A stretch of DNA of 64,000 bases. It comes from Clostridia bacterium. Lineage in GTDB: Bacteria > Bacillota > Clostridia > Christensenellales > CAG-138. The stretch spans positions 1 to 64,000 of the forward strand of contig JAFWVQ010000058.1 of assembly GCA_017523925.1 (NCBI GenBank). The letters run 5' to 3'. This document shows, piece by piece, positions 1-8,697 of this stretch; position 1 is the stretch's first letter, and each line of letters opens with the position of its first letter. Under the pieces are notes generated by a model. The model saw nothing but the letters and a program-made list of their open reading frames with translations, made no database searches and had not been told where the DNA came from. Position numbers and translations under genes: made by a program.

Positions 1-174
1 ATCGCTCTTGATTATAATTTGGCGTGCGAATGGCCTCTCGGGTCCTCCATATTCCTCCATTGCAAAGGCGCAAAGGTCTTTACCGGCGGCTGCGTCGCCA
101 TCGATGAAGAACTGATGAAACTCGTTTTGCAGAACGCCGAGCCCGGCATGCGCGTCATCATTCACGAAGACTGA
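1..174 (+). CDS. L,D-transpeptidase (YkuD-type), C-terminal fragment
   Basis: The window opens inside a gene in frame 1, and 57 codons remain before TGA. The visible part contains GSSIFLHC, then GGCVAID, then a short helix ending in MRVIIHED. In L,D-transpeptidases the catalytic cysteine sits in an S-x-G-C-[IVA] motif near the C-terminus, and here TGGCVAI fits that position. The family links peptidoglycan stems or anchors proteins outside the membrane. The N-terminus and any signal peptide lie outside the window, so the exact subfamily is open. Confidence 0.7.
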   Translation: MALDYNLACEWPLGSSIFLHCKGAKVFTGGCVAIDEELMKLVLQNAEPGMRVIIHED

Positions 175-229
175 TCGTTATGGACATAATTTCCCCGGCC
201 GAAAACGCTGGTGTACTTTTTGCGTTTCT

Positions 230-673
230 TTGCTCTGCAAAGAAATAAAAAAGTGTCCGTACTGTTGGACTCGAACCAGCAAAAAGCCTTTTACTGTATG
301 CAAAAGCAGCAAAAAAGCTCACTTAGACCTTGAGCCTTCAAATGCTTTCATAGACCGGTGGGCAATACATACTCCGCTTTCCGATCCTTCCAGCCCGCAG
401 AACGGCGAGGGTATGATACCACTGAAAATGGATGCGCAGAGTATTTACGGAACCGGCGGTCAGGCCTTCCTTGCCGCTGCGACCTACGCGCAGGGCATCG
501 GTCCTTCAAACGAGGTTTCGGATGAATACGGCGACCTGTTTGCATATCACGGAAACGAAAAGACCAAGATCAAGCATTATTTTGACGGCTCCTTTAACGA
601 TTCCTGCTACAGCGATTCGGACGACCGGACCATCCCCGAGGAATACCGCTTTACAAGGGACTATTACCTGTAG
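230..673 (+). pseudogene. Papain-like (C1) peptidase, truncated N-terminal part
   Basis: From about 380 the reading frame resembles the middle of secreted C1A-family peptidases: GGQAFLAAATYAQGIGP corresponds to the GG-x-A-Y-A-x-x-GP segment that follows the catalytic cysteine helix. The upstream part (230-370) is not recognisable, and no signal peptide, no Q-x-x-C-G-S-C-W motif and no plausible start are present. The apparent start at 230 is only a TTG. The frame ends in TAG at 671-673 and continues in the same phase into the next entry. This looks like the remains of a gene that lost its 5' end and then gained an amber codon. Confidence 0.6.
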
Positions 674-679
674 GAATCC

Positions 680-2587
680 GTGCTTCTGCCCTCCCCTGCC
701 AAGGCCGGCCCGATGGCGGATTACGATTATCATCCGGAATACAACGAATTGATCAAGCAGCAGCTTCTTGATAAGCGCGGCGTCAGCATCGGATTCTATG
801 CGGACGCATCCCGTCCGGATCAGACTATCGATGCAAACGGTGTTTATATCGATTTCAAGAACTGGGCGCATTATACCTGGGACGAGAGCTTGATCGCGAA
901 TCATGCGGTCGTGATCATCGGCTGGGACGACAATTATCCGAAGACAAACTTCCTTAAAAATCATCAGCCGCCCGAAAACGGCGCGTGGCTCGTGCGCAAC
1001 AGTTGGGGTTCCGCAGAATGCGAATTCCCCGATCATTCCGACGGCGATTGGGGCATCTTAGTGCAGAAGACCGATGAAAACGGCGAGCCCATGTTCGATG
1101 AAAACGGTGAGGCGATCATGGTGCATTCCGGCTATTTCTGGCTGTCCTACTACGACACTTTCATCATCACGCCGGAGTCGTTCGTGTTTACCGATTCCTT
1201 CGCGCCCGAACTCGTGGATCAGCATGACTATCTGCAGGTCGGCGAGGTTACGAACAAGACCTTCCCGGAGCTTGTTCGGATGGCAAACGTGTTCACAGCT
1301 CGGCATTCGCAGATCCTGACCGCCATCTCCTGCATGACTGCGGGGCTCGACACCACGGTTCAATATGATATCTATTTGCTCAGCAATGATTTCACTGCAC
1401 CGGACGAGGGCATGCTCGCTGCAAGCGGAACGGAGGAGTTTGCTTACGGCGGCTATCACAAGATCGTGCTTGAAGAAGGCGTTGTGATCCAAAAGGGTCA
1501 GCCGTACTCGATCGTACTGACCGTAAAGGGCAATGACGGGCAGTACGCGTATAACGAATCGCTCGCATGCCGGCTTGGAGCCTTGCTCAATACGCGCGCT
1601 GTGATCAACCCGAAGGAAAGCTTCCTGTATCGAAACGGCGGCTGGGAGGATTATCGCAGCGTGGCCGACACCAACATCCAGGCTGCAAGGCTCATCTATG
1701 GCGACATTGATATCAGGTATGACAATTTCGCCATCAAGGGCTACAGCAGCAGGATAACCGGAGACGTTACGATGCTGTTCTCCTCTAACGGCAGGATGAC
1801 GCTGGTGGATGGCTACGATACGACCAAGGTAACGCTTCAATTCGAAACCCCTGAATTCGTTCCGATCGGCAGCCCCGAGATCGAATGGAAGCTGCTGAAC
1901 GGCTCGGAAGCGCTTGTCGATCTGGAGCCTCTGAATAACGGCACTCAGGTGAAGCTCATTGCAAAGCGTTCCGGCACGGTATATCTCGCGGCAAGCGCGA
2001 AGGGTCAGGAGTCGCTCGGAACGGGGATCATAAAGCTGGAGGTTCTCCGGGCAGAGCCTGCAATTGCGTTTGCGGCGAACGGTTATTACGTATATACCGG
2101 CGAACCGATCACACCGCCCTTCACCGTCTTCACTTTACAGACCATCGAGCTGACAGAAGGCGTGGACTATACGATCGAATACTTCAACAACATCCTCTGC
2201 GGCACCGCTGAAGCCGCGATCACTGCGATCAAGAAGAACCCAGACGATCCCGTTTCCGCTCCCATCAGATCGAGTTTTGTGATCATTCCGCCCAAAGCCG
2301 AGATCAACGAAGCAGCGGGCTCGGATCATGCGATCCATCTTGCGTTCAATGAGTTTTGGTCGATCGGCGCCGAGGGCTTTGACTTTGAATACCGCAAGGT
2401 AGGCAACATCGACTGGATCACCGAAAGTGTTGCGCAAGGCGCGGCGGAGCATACGATCCGCGGTCTCGACGACGGTGCTTCCTATGAGGTGCGCATCCGT
2501 ACGTACGTGGTTACCGTCACGCTGCTTCAGACGGAAACGAGAGTCTACGGCGAATACAGCGACACGCTGACGATCGCCGTACCGTAA
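680..2587 (+). CDS. Papain-like (C1) peptidase C-terminal part with FnIII domain (likely pseudogene)
   Basis: The frame is continuous with 230-673 across one TAG. Residues of the catalytic His and Asn are visible in NHAVVIIGWDD and NSWGS, followed by GYFWLSYYD, as in secreted lectin/C1 peptidases of gut Firmicutes. After the protease come beta-rich regions and a C-terminal fibronectin type III-like domain (FDFEYRKVG... to the end). There is no dockerin or sortase signal. The GTG at 680 sits inside the protease fold, so initiation there would give an inactive protein lacking the catalytic Cys. I judge the whole locus a pseudogene unless the TAG is read through or is a sequence error. Confidence 0.6.
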   Translation: MLLPSPAKAGPMADYDYHPEYNELIKQQLLDKRGVSIGFYADASRPDQTIDANGVYIDFKNWAHYTWDESLIANHAVVIIGWDDNYPKTNFLKNHQPPENGAWLVRNSWGSAECEFPDHSDGDWGILVQKTDENGEPMFDENGEAIMVHSGYFWLSYYDTFIITPESFVFTDSFAPELVDQHDYLQVGEVTNKTFPELVRMANVFTARHSQILTAISCMTAGLDTTVQYDIYLLSNDFTAPDEGMLAASGTEEFAYGGYHKIVLEEGVVIQKGQPYSIVLTVKGNDGQYAYNESLACRLGALLNTRAVINPKESFLYRNGGWEDYRSVADTNIQAARLIYGDIDIRYDNFAIKGYSSRITGDVTMLFSSNGRMTLVDGYDTTKVTLQFETPEFVPIGSPEIEWKLLNGSEALVDLEPLNNGTQVKLIAKRSGTVYLAASAKGQESLGTGIIKLEVLRAEPAIAFAANGYYVYTGEPITPPFTVFTLQTIELTEGVDYTIEYFNNILCGTAEAAITAIKKNPDDPVSAPIRSSFVIIPPKAEINEAAGSDHAIHLAFNEFWSIGAEGFDFEYRKVGNIDWITESVAQGAAEHTIRGLDDGASYEVRIRTYVVTVTLLQTETRVYGEYSDTLTIAVP

Positions 2588-2615
2588 ACGAAAGGCGCGA
2601 AAAGATGCCTTTTGA

Positions 2616-2692
2616 GGGCGCTTATCCTTATGCGGATGCGCCCAAATCGGCCTATTGCCTTAATAAGCGTTCCCAAAGCGGGGGCGCTTATT
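2616..2692 (+). terminator. Two hairpins after the C1 peptidase
   Basis: Two stems follow the stop codon. The first pairs GGGCGC-TT-ATCC (2616-2627) with GGAT-GCGCCC (2634-2643). The second pairs AATAAGCG plus TTCCC (2662-2674) with GGGGG plus CGCTTATT (2680-2692), a 13-bp stem counting two G-U pairs. Both lack a long T-run. They fit transcription end or processing signals. The rest of 2588-2809 shows no gene. Confidence 0.5.
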
Positions 2693-2809
2693 TATGATCC
2701 GGCGAAGGCAAGTGCGAACGCATTGGCGATTCGGGGACGCCTATAAGCGCGATCTGCGCTCTTAACCATAATATACCCGCGCAAAAGGCGTTGATCCGCG
2801 CTTGAAATA

Positions 2810-2838
2810 TTGCAAAAGTCGGCTCTATGCTCTATAAT
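2810..2838 (+). promoter_or_regulatory. Sigma-A promoter of the plsX operon
   Basis: TTGCAA (2810-2815), a 17-bp spacer and TATAAT (2833-2838) make a near-consensus promoter about 65 bp upstream of plsX. Confidence 0.75.
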
Positions 2839-2845
2839 TAAGAGT

Positions 2846-2858
2846 GGTATTTAATACC
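2846..2858 (+). promoter_or_regulatory. Inverted repeat at the plsX transcription start (candidate operator)
   Basis: GGTATT-T-AATACC lies 7 bp after the -10 box, where a bound repressor would block transcription. In Bacillus, plsX is controlled by FapR through a palindrome at a similar place. The sequence here is not the Bacillus FapR consensus, so the link to a fatty-acid regulator is inference. Confidence 0.4.
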
Positions 2859-2902
2859 CGTATTTTAGTATTCTGCTGAAAGGGCCGCCCATTGCGGGCG
2901 GC

Positions 2903-3928
2903 ATGTGCCAAAACCAAATGAAATTCGTTATCGATGTTTTCGGCGGAGACAATTCGCCCCAGGCCATTATCAAGGGCTGTGTGGACGCCATGCTTTTGAA
3001 CGATGATTTCACGCTCATCCTCTGCGGCGACGAGCAGCGGATAAGGGAAGATCTTTCCCAATATGAATACGATGCTTCGCGCGTTGAGATCGTGCATGCG
3101 CCCGATATCATCTCATGCGACGAGCAGCCCACCGTTGCGATCAAGCGCAAGAAGGAGAGCTCACTTGTGAAGGCGCTGCAGATCACCGCCGACGGCGGTG
3201 CGGACTGCTTCATCTCCGCGGGAAGCACAGGCGCTGTGCTTGCGGGCGCAACGCTGATCGTTAAGCGCATCCCGGGCATCAAGCGCCCCGCGCTTGCGCC
3301 CATCCTTCCGACCCTCAAGGGACCCGTGATGCTCATAGACTGCGGCGCGAACGTGGACTGCAAGAGCGAATACCTCGAGCAATTCGCCATCATGGGCAGC
3401 GCCTATATGAAAAACGTTCTCGGCATCGAGCAGCCGCGCGTTGGACTCATCAACAACGGCGCTGAGCCGAGCAAGGGCAACGAGCTCACCAAGGAGGTAT
3501 ATAAGCTGCTCGAGAAGCTGCCCTGCATCAATTTTGCAGGCAACTGCGAGGCGAGAGAGGTAATGAGCGGCGATTTCGACGTGCTCGTTTGCGACGGGTT
3601 CGTGGGAAACGCCGTGCTCAAGGCGCTTGAAGGCACCGCCGGAGCGATAATGACGATGCTCAAGGAGGAGCTGATGAGCCGCAAGCGCTCCAAATTCGGC
3701 GCGATGTTCTGCCGCAAAGCGTTCAGGGCGCTGAAAAAGAAGCTGGATTACACCGAATACGGCGGAGCGCCGATGCTCGGCATAAACGGCGGCATTATCA
3801 AGGCGCACGGCAGCAGCGACGCGCGCGCGATCTGCTCGGCGATCGGCCAGGCAAGGATGCTTGTGCTTGGCGACATCACAAACAGCATCGCTGCCGACAT
3901 ACAAAGCGAAAACGAAACAGAGTCCTGA
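2903..3928 (+). CDS. plsX: Phosphate acyltransferase PlsX
   Basis: PlsX turns acyl-ACP into acyl-phosphate, the acyl donor for the first step of phospholipid synthesis in Gram-positive bacteria. The N-terminal VIDVFGGDNSPQAIIKG is the family signature, and GSTGAVLAGATL and DGFVGNAVLKALEG follow in the usual order. The length of 336-341 residues is normal. Two starts are possible: ATG 2903, which directly follows a 7-bp GC hairpin (2884-2902) placed between a GAAAGG ribosome site and the start, or ATG 2918, which has no ribosome site but gives the typical short N-terminus. It is followed by acpP, rnc, smc and ftsY, the classic Firmicutes order. Confidence 0.95.
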   Translation: MCQNQMKFVIDVFGGDNSPQAIIKGCVDAMLLNDDFTLILCGDEQRIREDLSQYEYDASRVEIVHAPDIISCDEQPTVAIKRKKESSLVKALQITADGGADCFISAGSTGAVLAGATLIVKRIPGIKRPALAPILPTLKGPVMLIDCGANVDCKSEYLEQFAIMGSAYMKNVLGIEQPRVGLINNGAEPSKGNELTKEVYKLLEKLPCINFAGNCEAREVMSGDFDVLVCDGFVGNAVLKALEGTAGAIMTMLKEELMSRKRSKFGAMFCRKAFRALKKKLDYTEYGGAPMLGINGGIIKAHGSSDARAICSAIGQARMLVLGDITNSIAADIQSENETES

Positions 3929-4004
3929 GCCGCTGCATGGCGCTGACATAATTCATACATAAAAATGAACCTGAAAATTGCGCCCTGCGCATTGACTTTC
4001 AGCT

Positions 4005-4013
4005 TGCTATAAT
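4005..4013 (+). promoter_or_regulatory. Extended -10 promoter before acpP
   Basis: TGC-TATAAT (4005-4013) is an extended -10 element. A TTGACT at 3991 is too close to serve as its -35. It probably gives acpP its own high-level transcription in addition to read-through from plsX. Confidence 0.5.
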
Positions 4014-4077
4014 GTAGAATAAGTACCGGAAAGTGCCGCATAAGAATCGGCACAAATTCGAAAGGAGATTATGTAAA

Positions 4078-4299
4078 ATGTTTGAAGAGATCCGCAAGGC
4101 AATTGCACAGCAGCTCAGGATACCCGAGGATAGGATCACCGAGGACTCCCGCCTGATCGACGATCTCAAGGCGGATTCGCTGGACGTGGTCGAGCTCGTT
4201 ATGGGGCTCGAGGAGCGCTACGGCATCGAGATCCCCGACGAGGACCTTCCCACCATCAAGACCGTGGGCGACATCATTCGCTACATCGAATCCAAGTAA
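4078..4299 (+). CDS. acpP: Acyl carrier protein
   Basis: A 73-residue acidic protein that carries growing fatty acyl chains on phosphopantetheine. The attachment site is Ser34 in ADSLDVVEL, and the four-helix ACP pattern (MFEEIRKAIAQQ ... IPDEDLPTIKTVGDII) is complete. ATG 4078 was chosen because AAAGGAG (4061-4067) lies 10 nt upstream. A longer frame opens earlier but would add an unneeded basic tail. A strong hairpin follows the gene, so acpP may be partly uncoupled from rnc. Confidence 0.96.
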   Translation: MFEEIRKAIAQQLRIPEDRITEDSRLIDDLKADSLDVVELVMGLEERYGIEIPDEDLPTIKTVGDIIRYIESK

Positions 4300-4309
4300 C
4301 CGAAGTCCC

Positions 4310-4352
4310 ATGCCCGCATCGACCCGCTTTTCGATGTGGGCATTTATGTTTT
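4310..4352 (+). terminator. Hairpin between acpP and rnc
   Basis: The 13-bp stem 4310-4322/4331-4343 (ATGCCCGCATCGA with TCGATGTGGGCAT, one G-U pair) is followed by TTATGTTTTATT. It probably ends a fraction of acpP transcripts and lets some reach rnc. Confidence 0.65.
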
Positions 4353-4374
4353 ATTCAAGGAATCTCTTATCATT

Positions 4375-5109
4375 ATGAACGAAAAACGCCTGAGTGAGCT
4401 GAGCGAGCTTATGAAAAAGCTCAGCTACAGCTTCACCGATCCGGCGCTGCTGAACACGGCGCTCACGCATTCCTCCTACGTTAAGGGCGAGAACCGCGCG
4501 AGCACGCACAACGAGCGTATGGAGTTTCTCGGCGATGCTGTACTTGAGCTTTGCGTAAGCGAATATCTCTATCTCAATTATCCCCATATGAACGAAGGCA
4601 TGATGACCCGCACCAGATCGCGGGCCGTATATGAGCATGCGCTCTACGAGGCCGCCAAAACCATCGAGCTTGGAAAATACATACGCCTGAGCCACGGCGA
4701 GGAGCACACCGGCGGGAGGGATAAGCCCTCCATACTGTCCGACGCGCTCGAGGCCGTTATCGGCGCGCTCTTTTTGGACGGCGGGCTCGAATGCGCCAAG
4801 CGCTTCGTGCTGACCTTCGTTGAATCGAGCGTCAAGGCGGCCGTGCAGAGCGTTTCCGCAAAGGACTACAAGACCCTTTTGCAGGAATACGTTCAGCATC
4901 ATCACAGCGGCGAGCTCGAATACACCGTCATCGGCATCAACGGCCCCGATCACAAGCGCGTTTTCACGATGCAGGTCAGCATCGGCGGCGTGGTGTACGG
5001 CTTCGGCACCGGCGGCACCAAGCAGGAGGCGGGTCAGAACGCGGCAAAGGCGACGCTCGAGCTGCTGAATCTGCCCGATCCGAACGCTTCAACCGACAAC
5101 AAACAGTGA
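4375..5109 (+). CDS. rnc: Ribonuclease III
   Basis: Cuts double-stranded RNA in rRNA and mRNA maturation. The signature HNERMEFLGDAVLEL (catalytic Glu and Asp) lies near residues 42-56 and the second acidic cluster SDALEAVIGALFLDGG near 120. The C-terminal third is a double-stranded RNA-binding domain (YKTLLQEYVQHH ... GGTKQEAGQNAAKATLELL). ATG 4375 gives 244 residues. An upstream in-frame GTG at 4336 is rejected because it lies inside the preceding terminator stem. The ribosome site AAGGA (4357-4361) is a little far. smc follows after 7 bp. Confidence 0.95.
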   Translation: MNEKRLSELSELMKKLSYSFTDPALLNTALTHSSYVKGENRASTHNERMEFLGDAVLELCVSEYLYLNYPHMNEGMMTRTRSRAVYEHALYEAAKTIELGKYIRLSHGEEHTGGRDKPSILSDALEAVIGALFLDGGLECAKRFVLTFVESSVKAAVQSVSAKDYKTLLQEYVQHHHSGELEYTVIGINGPDHKRVFTMQVSIGGVVYGFGTGGTKQEAGQNAAKATLELLNLPDPNASTDNKQ

Positions 5110-5116
5110 CCCTTAT

Positions 5117-8100
5117 ATGCTTTTAACCAAACTTGAAATCAACGGATTCAAATCCTTCGCCAAAAAGACCGAGCTCATCTTTCAGACGGGCATTACCGGC
5201 ATACTCGGACCGAACGGCTGCGGCAAGAGCAATATTGCCGACGCCTTCCGTTTCGTTTTGGGAGAGCAGAGCGCGCGTGCGCTGCGCGGCAAGAAGGTGG
5301 AGGATTTTATCTTCGGAGGCACCGAAAAACGAAAGCCCCTCTCCTACTGCGAGGTGTCGATGTATTTCGACAACACCGACGGCTCGCTCGCTTCGCCGTA
5401 CAGCGAGGTGGTCGTATCAAGGCGCGCCTTCCGCTCCGGCGAAAGCGAATACTACATAAACAAATCCCTCTGCAGGCTCAAGGATATCCAGGAGCTTTTC
5501 CGCGATACCGGCATCGGCAAGGACGGCTATTCGATAATCGGACAGGGTCGCGTGAGCGACATCCTCTCCGACCGTTCCAACGAGCGCCGCGTCGTTTTCG
5601 AGGAAGCGGCGGGCGTTATGCGCTACCGTTCGAGGAAGGAGGAGGCCGAGAGGAAGCTTGCAAACACCGCAAAGAACCTCGTTCGTCTCGAGGATATCCT
5701 GTATGAGCTCGAACAGCGCGTGGAGCCCCTGCGCGAGCAGAGCGAGAAGGCGATCGAATTCGTTCGCCTGCGCGAGGAGCTTCGCGATATGGAGCTTGGG
5801 CTGTTTCTTAACCAGTACGACCGCTCCACCGAGCGCATCAGGCAGATCGGCGAAAGCACCGAGCAGCTCAGCGGCGAGCTCGCTTCCGCAAGCGGCACAG
5901 AAGAGGCGCTTGCTGCGGCCTGTGCCGCCGAGGAGAGCGCGGAGAGAAAGCTTTCCGAGTCCATCAGCGAGGTCTCGCAGCAGCTCATAACGCTTTCCGG
6001 CACGGTGGAATCCGGGCTTGGCGATGAAAAGCTGCTTCGGGAGCGCATTGCGGCGCTTGAGAAGGAGACTGCGCAGTACACCGCCAAGATCGCCGACTTT
6101 GAGCGGCAGATCGGCGTGAACAAGGAGCGCATCGGCATCCTTGAAAGCAACGTATCGGGCTTGAGCATCGATTCCGACTCTCTCGATGCAAGGCTCGCCG
6201 AGGCCGGCGCGAGCTTTGATTCGCTCGAGGCCGAGATAAACGAAAAGGAAGCGGCGCTTGAAGCAAAGAAGCAGCGCATGATGGACGCGATGAACCGCCT
6301 TGCGGACACGAGGAGCAGCGTTTCCCGCCTTGAGGCGATGCGCGAATCCCTGCTGAAAAGGCTGGATGAGATCGCGCTCGAGCGCGAAAAGGCGGTTTCG
6401 GAGGCCGAAACGCTTCGATCGGAGCTGAGCGGGCATGCTTCAAGCATAGCCGAGATCGATTCCGAACGCAGCAAGCTTGCCAAGGAGCGGGCCGAGCATG
6501 CGCGCCGCGCCTCCGCAAAGGAGGAGGAGATCCGCGCATCGTCCGCCGAGCTTCGCAAATGCGAGGACAGCGCCGCTGCTATGGCCTCGCGCTGCAAGGT
6601 GCTTGACGAGATGAAGCGCGCGCACGAGGGCTATTACGCGAGCATACGCAATCTTTTGAACGACGCACAGCGAAACGAGCAGCTTTCAAGGCGCATCCAC
6701 GGCGTTGTGGCCGAGCTGATCTCGGTGCCCGAGAAATACGAGCGCGCGATCGAGATGGCGCTCGGTTCGGCGCTGCAGAACGTGATCGTGCCTACGGAGC
6801 AGGACGCAAAGGCTGTCATAGAGTACCTTCGCGCAAAGAATTACGGCAGGGCGACGCTGCTGCCCGTGAGCGCGATGCGCCCGAGGCTGCTGACGAGCGA
6901 GGAAAGAAGGTTCACCGAGGTGGACGGCTGCTTCGGAGTGGCGTCCGACCTGATCGGGTACTCATCGGAGTTTCGCGGTGTTATCGAGAATCTGCTCGGG
7001 CGCACCGTCATAGTTCGCGATATCGACACCGGCATAGCGATAAACAAGCGCGCACACTCCGCATTCCGCATCGCAACGCTCGAGGGCGACATACTCAACC
7101 CCGGCGGCAGCATGACGGGCGGCAGCGTGCAGAAGCGGGAATTCAGCCTGCTCGGGCGCGAAAGGGAGCTTGACGAGCTTACCGAAAAGCTCAATCGGAC
7201 CGTTGCAAGATCGAACGAGATCAAAAAGCAGCTCGGGGCTCTCGAAGCGGAGCTTGGCAAGCTGCGCGAGGGCCTTTTCGCATTCGATCAAAGGCTGCGC
7301 GAGATCGAGCTTTCGCTTGCCACGCTGCGCGAAAAAGAGGATATCACCAAAAAGTACATCGAAAGGAACGCCGAAAGCATAGCTTCTCTCGACGATGAGG
7401 CCGGCAGGATTAACGATTCGATCGGCGATATCGACGAAAAGCGTGCCGAGGCGGAGAACGCCGAGCACAGCATAACGGACGATAACGAGGTCACAAACGA
7501 CGATATACGCGCGCTGCAGCAGGAGCTTACGGAGCTTCGAGCAAGGCTTCAGCAGGCGAACAACGCCGTTGCCGAGCTGCAGGTGCTGATCATGGCGGCG
7601 ACCAAGGAAAAGGCCGCTGCCGCAGCCGAGATAACGAGACTCGGCGGCGAAAACGATTCGCTTGCCGATAGGATACGGCAGCGAAGGAGCTCGATCGAGA
7701 CGGCGGAAGCTTCGATTGCCGAGCTCGAAGCAAGGCTCGGGGAGGTTTCGCAGCTTGTTGGCGCGGATAAGGAGAAGGCCGACAGGCTGACCGACGAGCT
7801 GAGAAGGCTCGAGTCCGAGCGCGCACAGCATCTTGCGCTGCTCGACGACGCAAGGGCGCGGCGCGAGCAGGCCTTGATCGAGATCGACGAATTAAAGGAG
7901 CGCCTGCACAAGAACGAGCTGACGCTCAGTAAGCTCACGATCGACCTTCAGAACATGGTTGACCGCATCTGGGAGGAGTATGAGCTGACGTATGAAAACG
8001 CGCAGGATTATCGCAAAACGATCTCCACAACGCAGATGCATTCGCGCTGCGACGAGCTCAAAAAGCAGATCCGCGCACTCGGCGAGGTGAACACCGCTTC

Positions 8101-8671
8101 GATCGAGGACTACAAGAGCGTTAAGGAGCGCTATGAGGACCTTTCCGCGCAGTGCACCGACCTAAGACGCGCCGAAGCCGATCTCAACGAGCTTATCGGC
8201 GAGCTTACCGAAACGATGGAGAAGGAGTTCGTGGAGCAGTTTGCGAAGATCCAGGCGAATTTCTCCGAGACCTTCCAGGAGCTCTTCGGCGGAGGCCGTG
8301 CCGAGCTCGTGCTTTCGGATAAGAACGACGTGCTGAACTCCAATATCGACATCATCGCCCAGCCCCCGGGAAAGAAGCTGCAGCTTTTGACCCTGCTTTC
8401 GGGCGGCGAACAGGCGCTTACGGCGATCGCACTGCTTTTCGCGATACTGAGGCTCAAGCCCGCCGCGTTCTGCATACTCGATGAGATCGACACGGCGCTC
8501 GACGAAGCGAACGTGGATCGCTTCGCATCGTATCTGGACGATTATGCCAAGGGTACTCAGTTTATCATAATCACCCACCGCAAGGGCGCAATGGCTGTTT
8601 GCGATGCGCTCTACGGCGTTTCGATGGAGGAAAAGGGCGTTTCTTCGCTCGTTTCCGCAAAATTCAACTGA
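5117..8671 (+). CDS. smc: Chromosome partition protein SMC
   Basis: Full-length SMC (1184 residues), the ATPase of bacterial condensin that extrudes DNA loops in the nucleoid. Walker A GPNGCGKSN is near residue 33. Long coiled coils flank a hinge at about 500-650 (YASIRNLL ... GGSMTGGSV). The C-terminal lobe has the signature LSGGEQALTAIAL near 1094 and Walker B FCILDEIDTALDEANV near 1117. It follows rnc by 7 bp and precedes ftsY by 26 bp, the arrangement seen in Bacillus. scpA and scpB are not in the window. Confidence 0.97.
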   Translation: MLLTKLEINGFKSFAKKTELIFQTGITGILGPNGCGKSNIADAFRFVLGEQSARALRGKKVEDFIFGGTEKRKPLSYCEVSMYFDNTDGSLASPYSEVVVSRRAFRSGESEYYINKSLCRLKDIQELFRDTGIGKDGYSIIGQGRVSDILSDRSNERRVVFEEAAGVMRYRSRKEEAERKLANTAKNLVRLEDILYELEQRVEPLREQSEKAIEFVRLREELRDMELGLFLNQYDRSTERIRQIGESTEQLSGELASASGTEEALAAACAAEESAERKLSESISEVSQQLITLSGTVESGLGDEKLLRERIAALEKETAQYTAKIADFERQIGVNKERIGILESNVSGLSIDSDSLDARLAEAGASFDSLEAEINEKEAALEAKKQRMMDAMNRLADTRSSVSRLEAMRESLLKRLDEIALEREKAVSEAETLRSELSGHASSIAEIDSERSKLAKERAEHARRASAKEEEIRASSAELRKCEDSAAAMASRCKVLDEMKRAHEGYYASIRNLLNDAQRNEQLSRRIHGVVAELISVPEKYERAIEMALGSALQNVIVPTEQDAKAVIEYLRAKNYGRATLLPVSAMRPRLLTSEERRFTEVDGCFGVASDLIGYSSEFRGVIENLLGRTVIVRDIDTGIAINKRAHSAFRIATLEGDILNPGGSMTGGSVQKREFSLLGRERELDELTEKLNRTVARSNEIKKQLGALEAELGKLREGLFAFDQRLREIELSLATLREKEDITKKYIERNAESIASLDDEAGRINDSIGDIDEKRAEAENAEHSITDDNEVTNDDIRALQQELTELRARLQQANNAVAELQVLIMAATKEKAAAAAEITRLGGENDSLADRIRQRRSSIETAEASIAELEARLGEVSQLVGADKEKADRLTDELRRLESERAQHLALLDDARARREQALIEIDELKERLHKNELTLSKLTIDLQNMVDRIWEEYELTYENAQDYRKTISTTQMHSRCDELKKQIRALGEVNTASIEDYKSVKERYEDLSAQCTDLRRAEADLNELIGELTETMEKEFVEQFAKIQANFSETFQELFGGGRAELVLSDKNDVLNSNIDIIAQPPGKKLQLLTLLSGGEQALTAIALLFAILRLKPAAFCILDEIDTALDEANVDRFASYLDDYAKGTQFIIITHRKGAMAVCDALYGVSMEEKGVSSLVSAKFN

Positions 8672-8697
8672 TAATAAGGAAGGAGCAAACCAAAACT

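Noticed and set aside
4336..4374. Upstream GTG start for rnc
   Set aside because: It lies inside the terminator stem after acpP and would add an unconserved hydrophobic leader.
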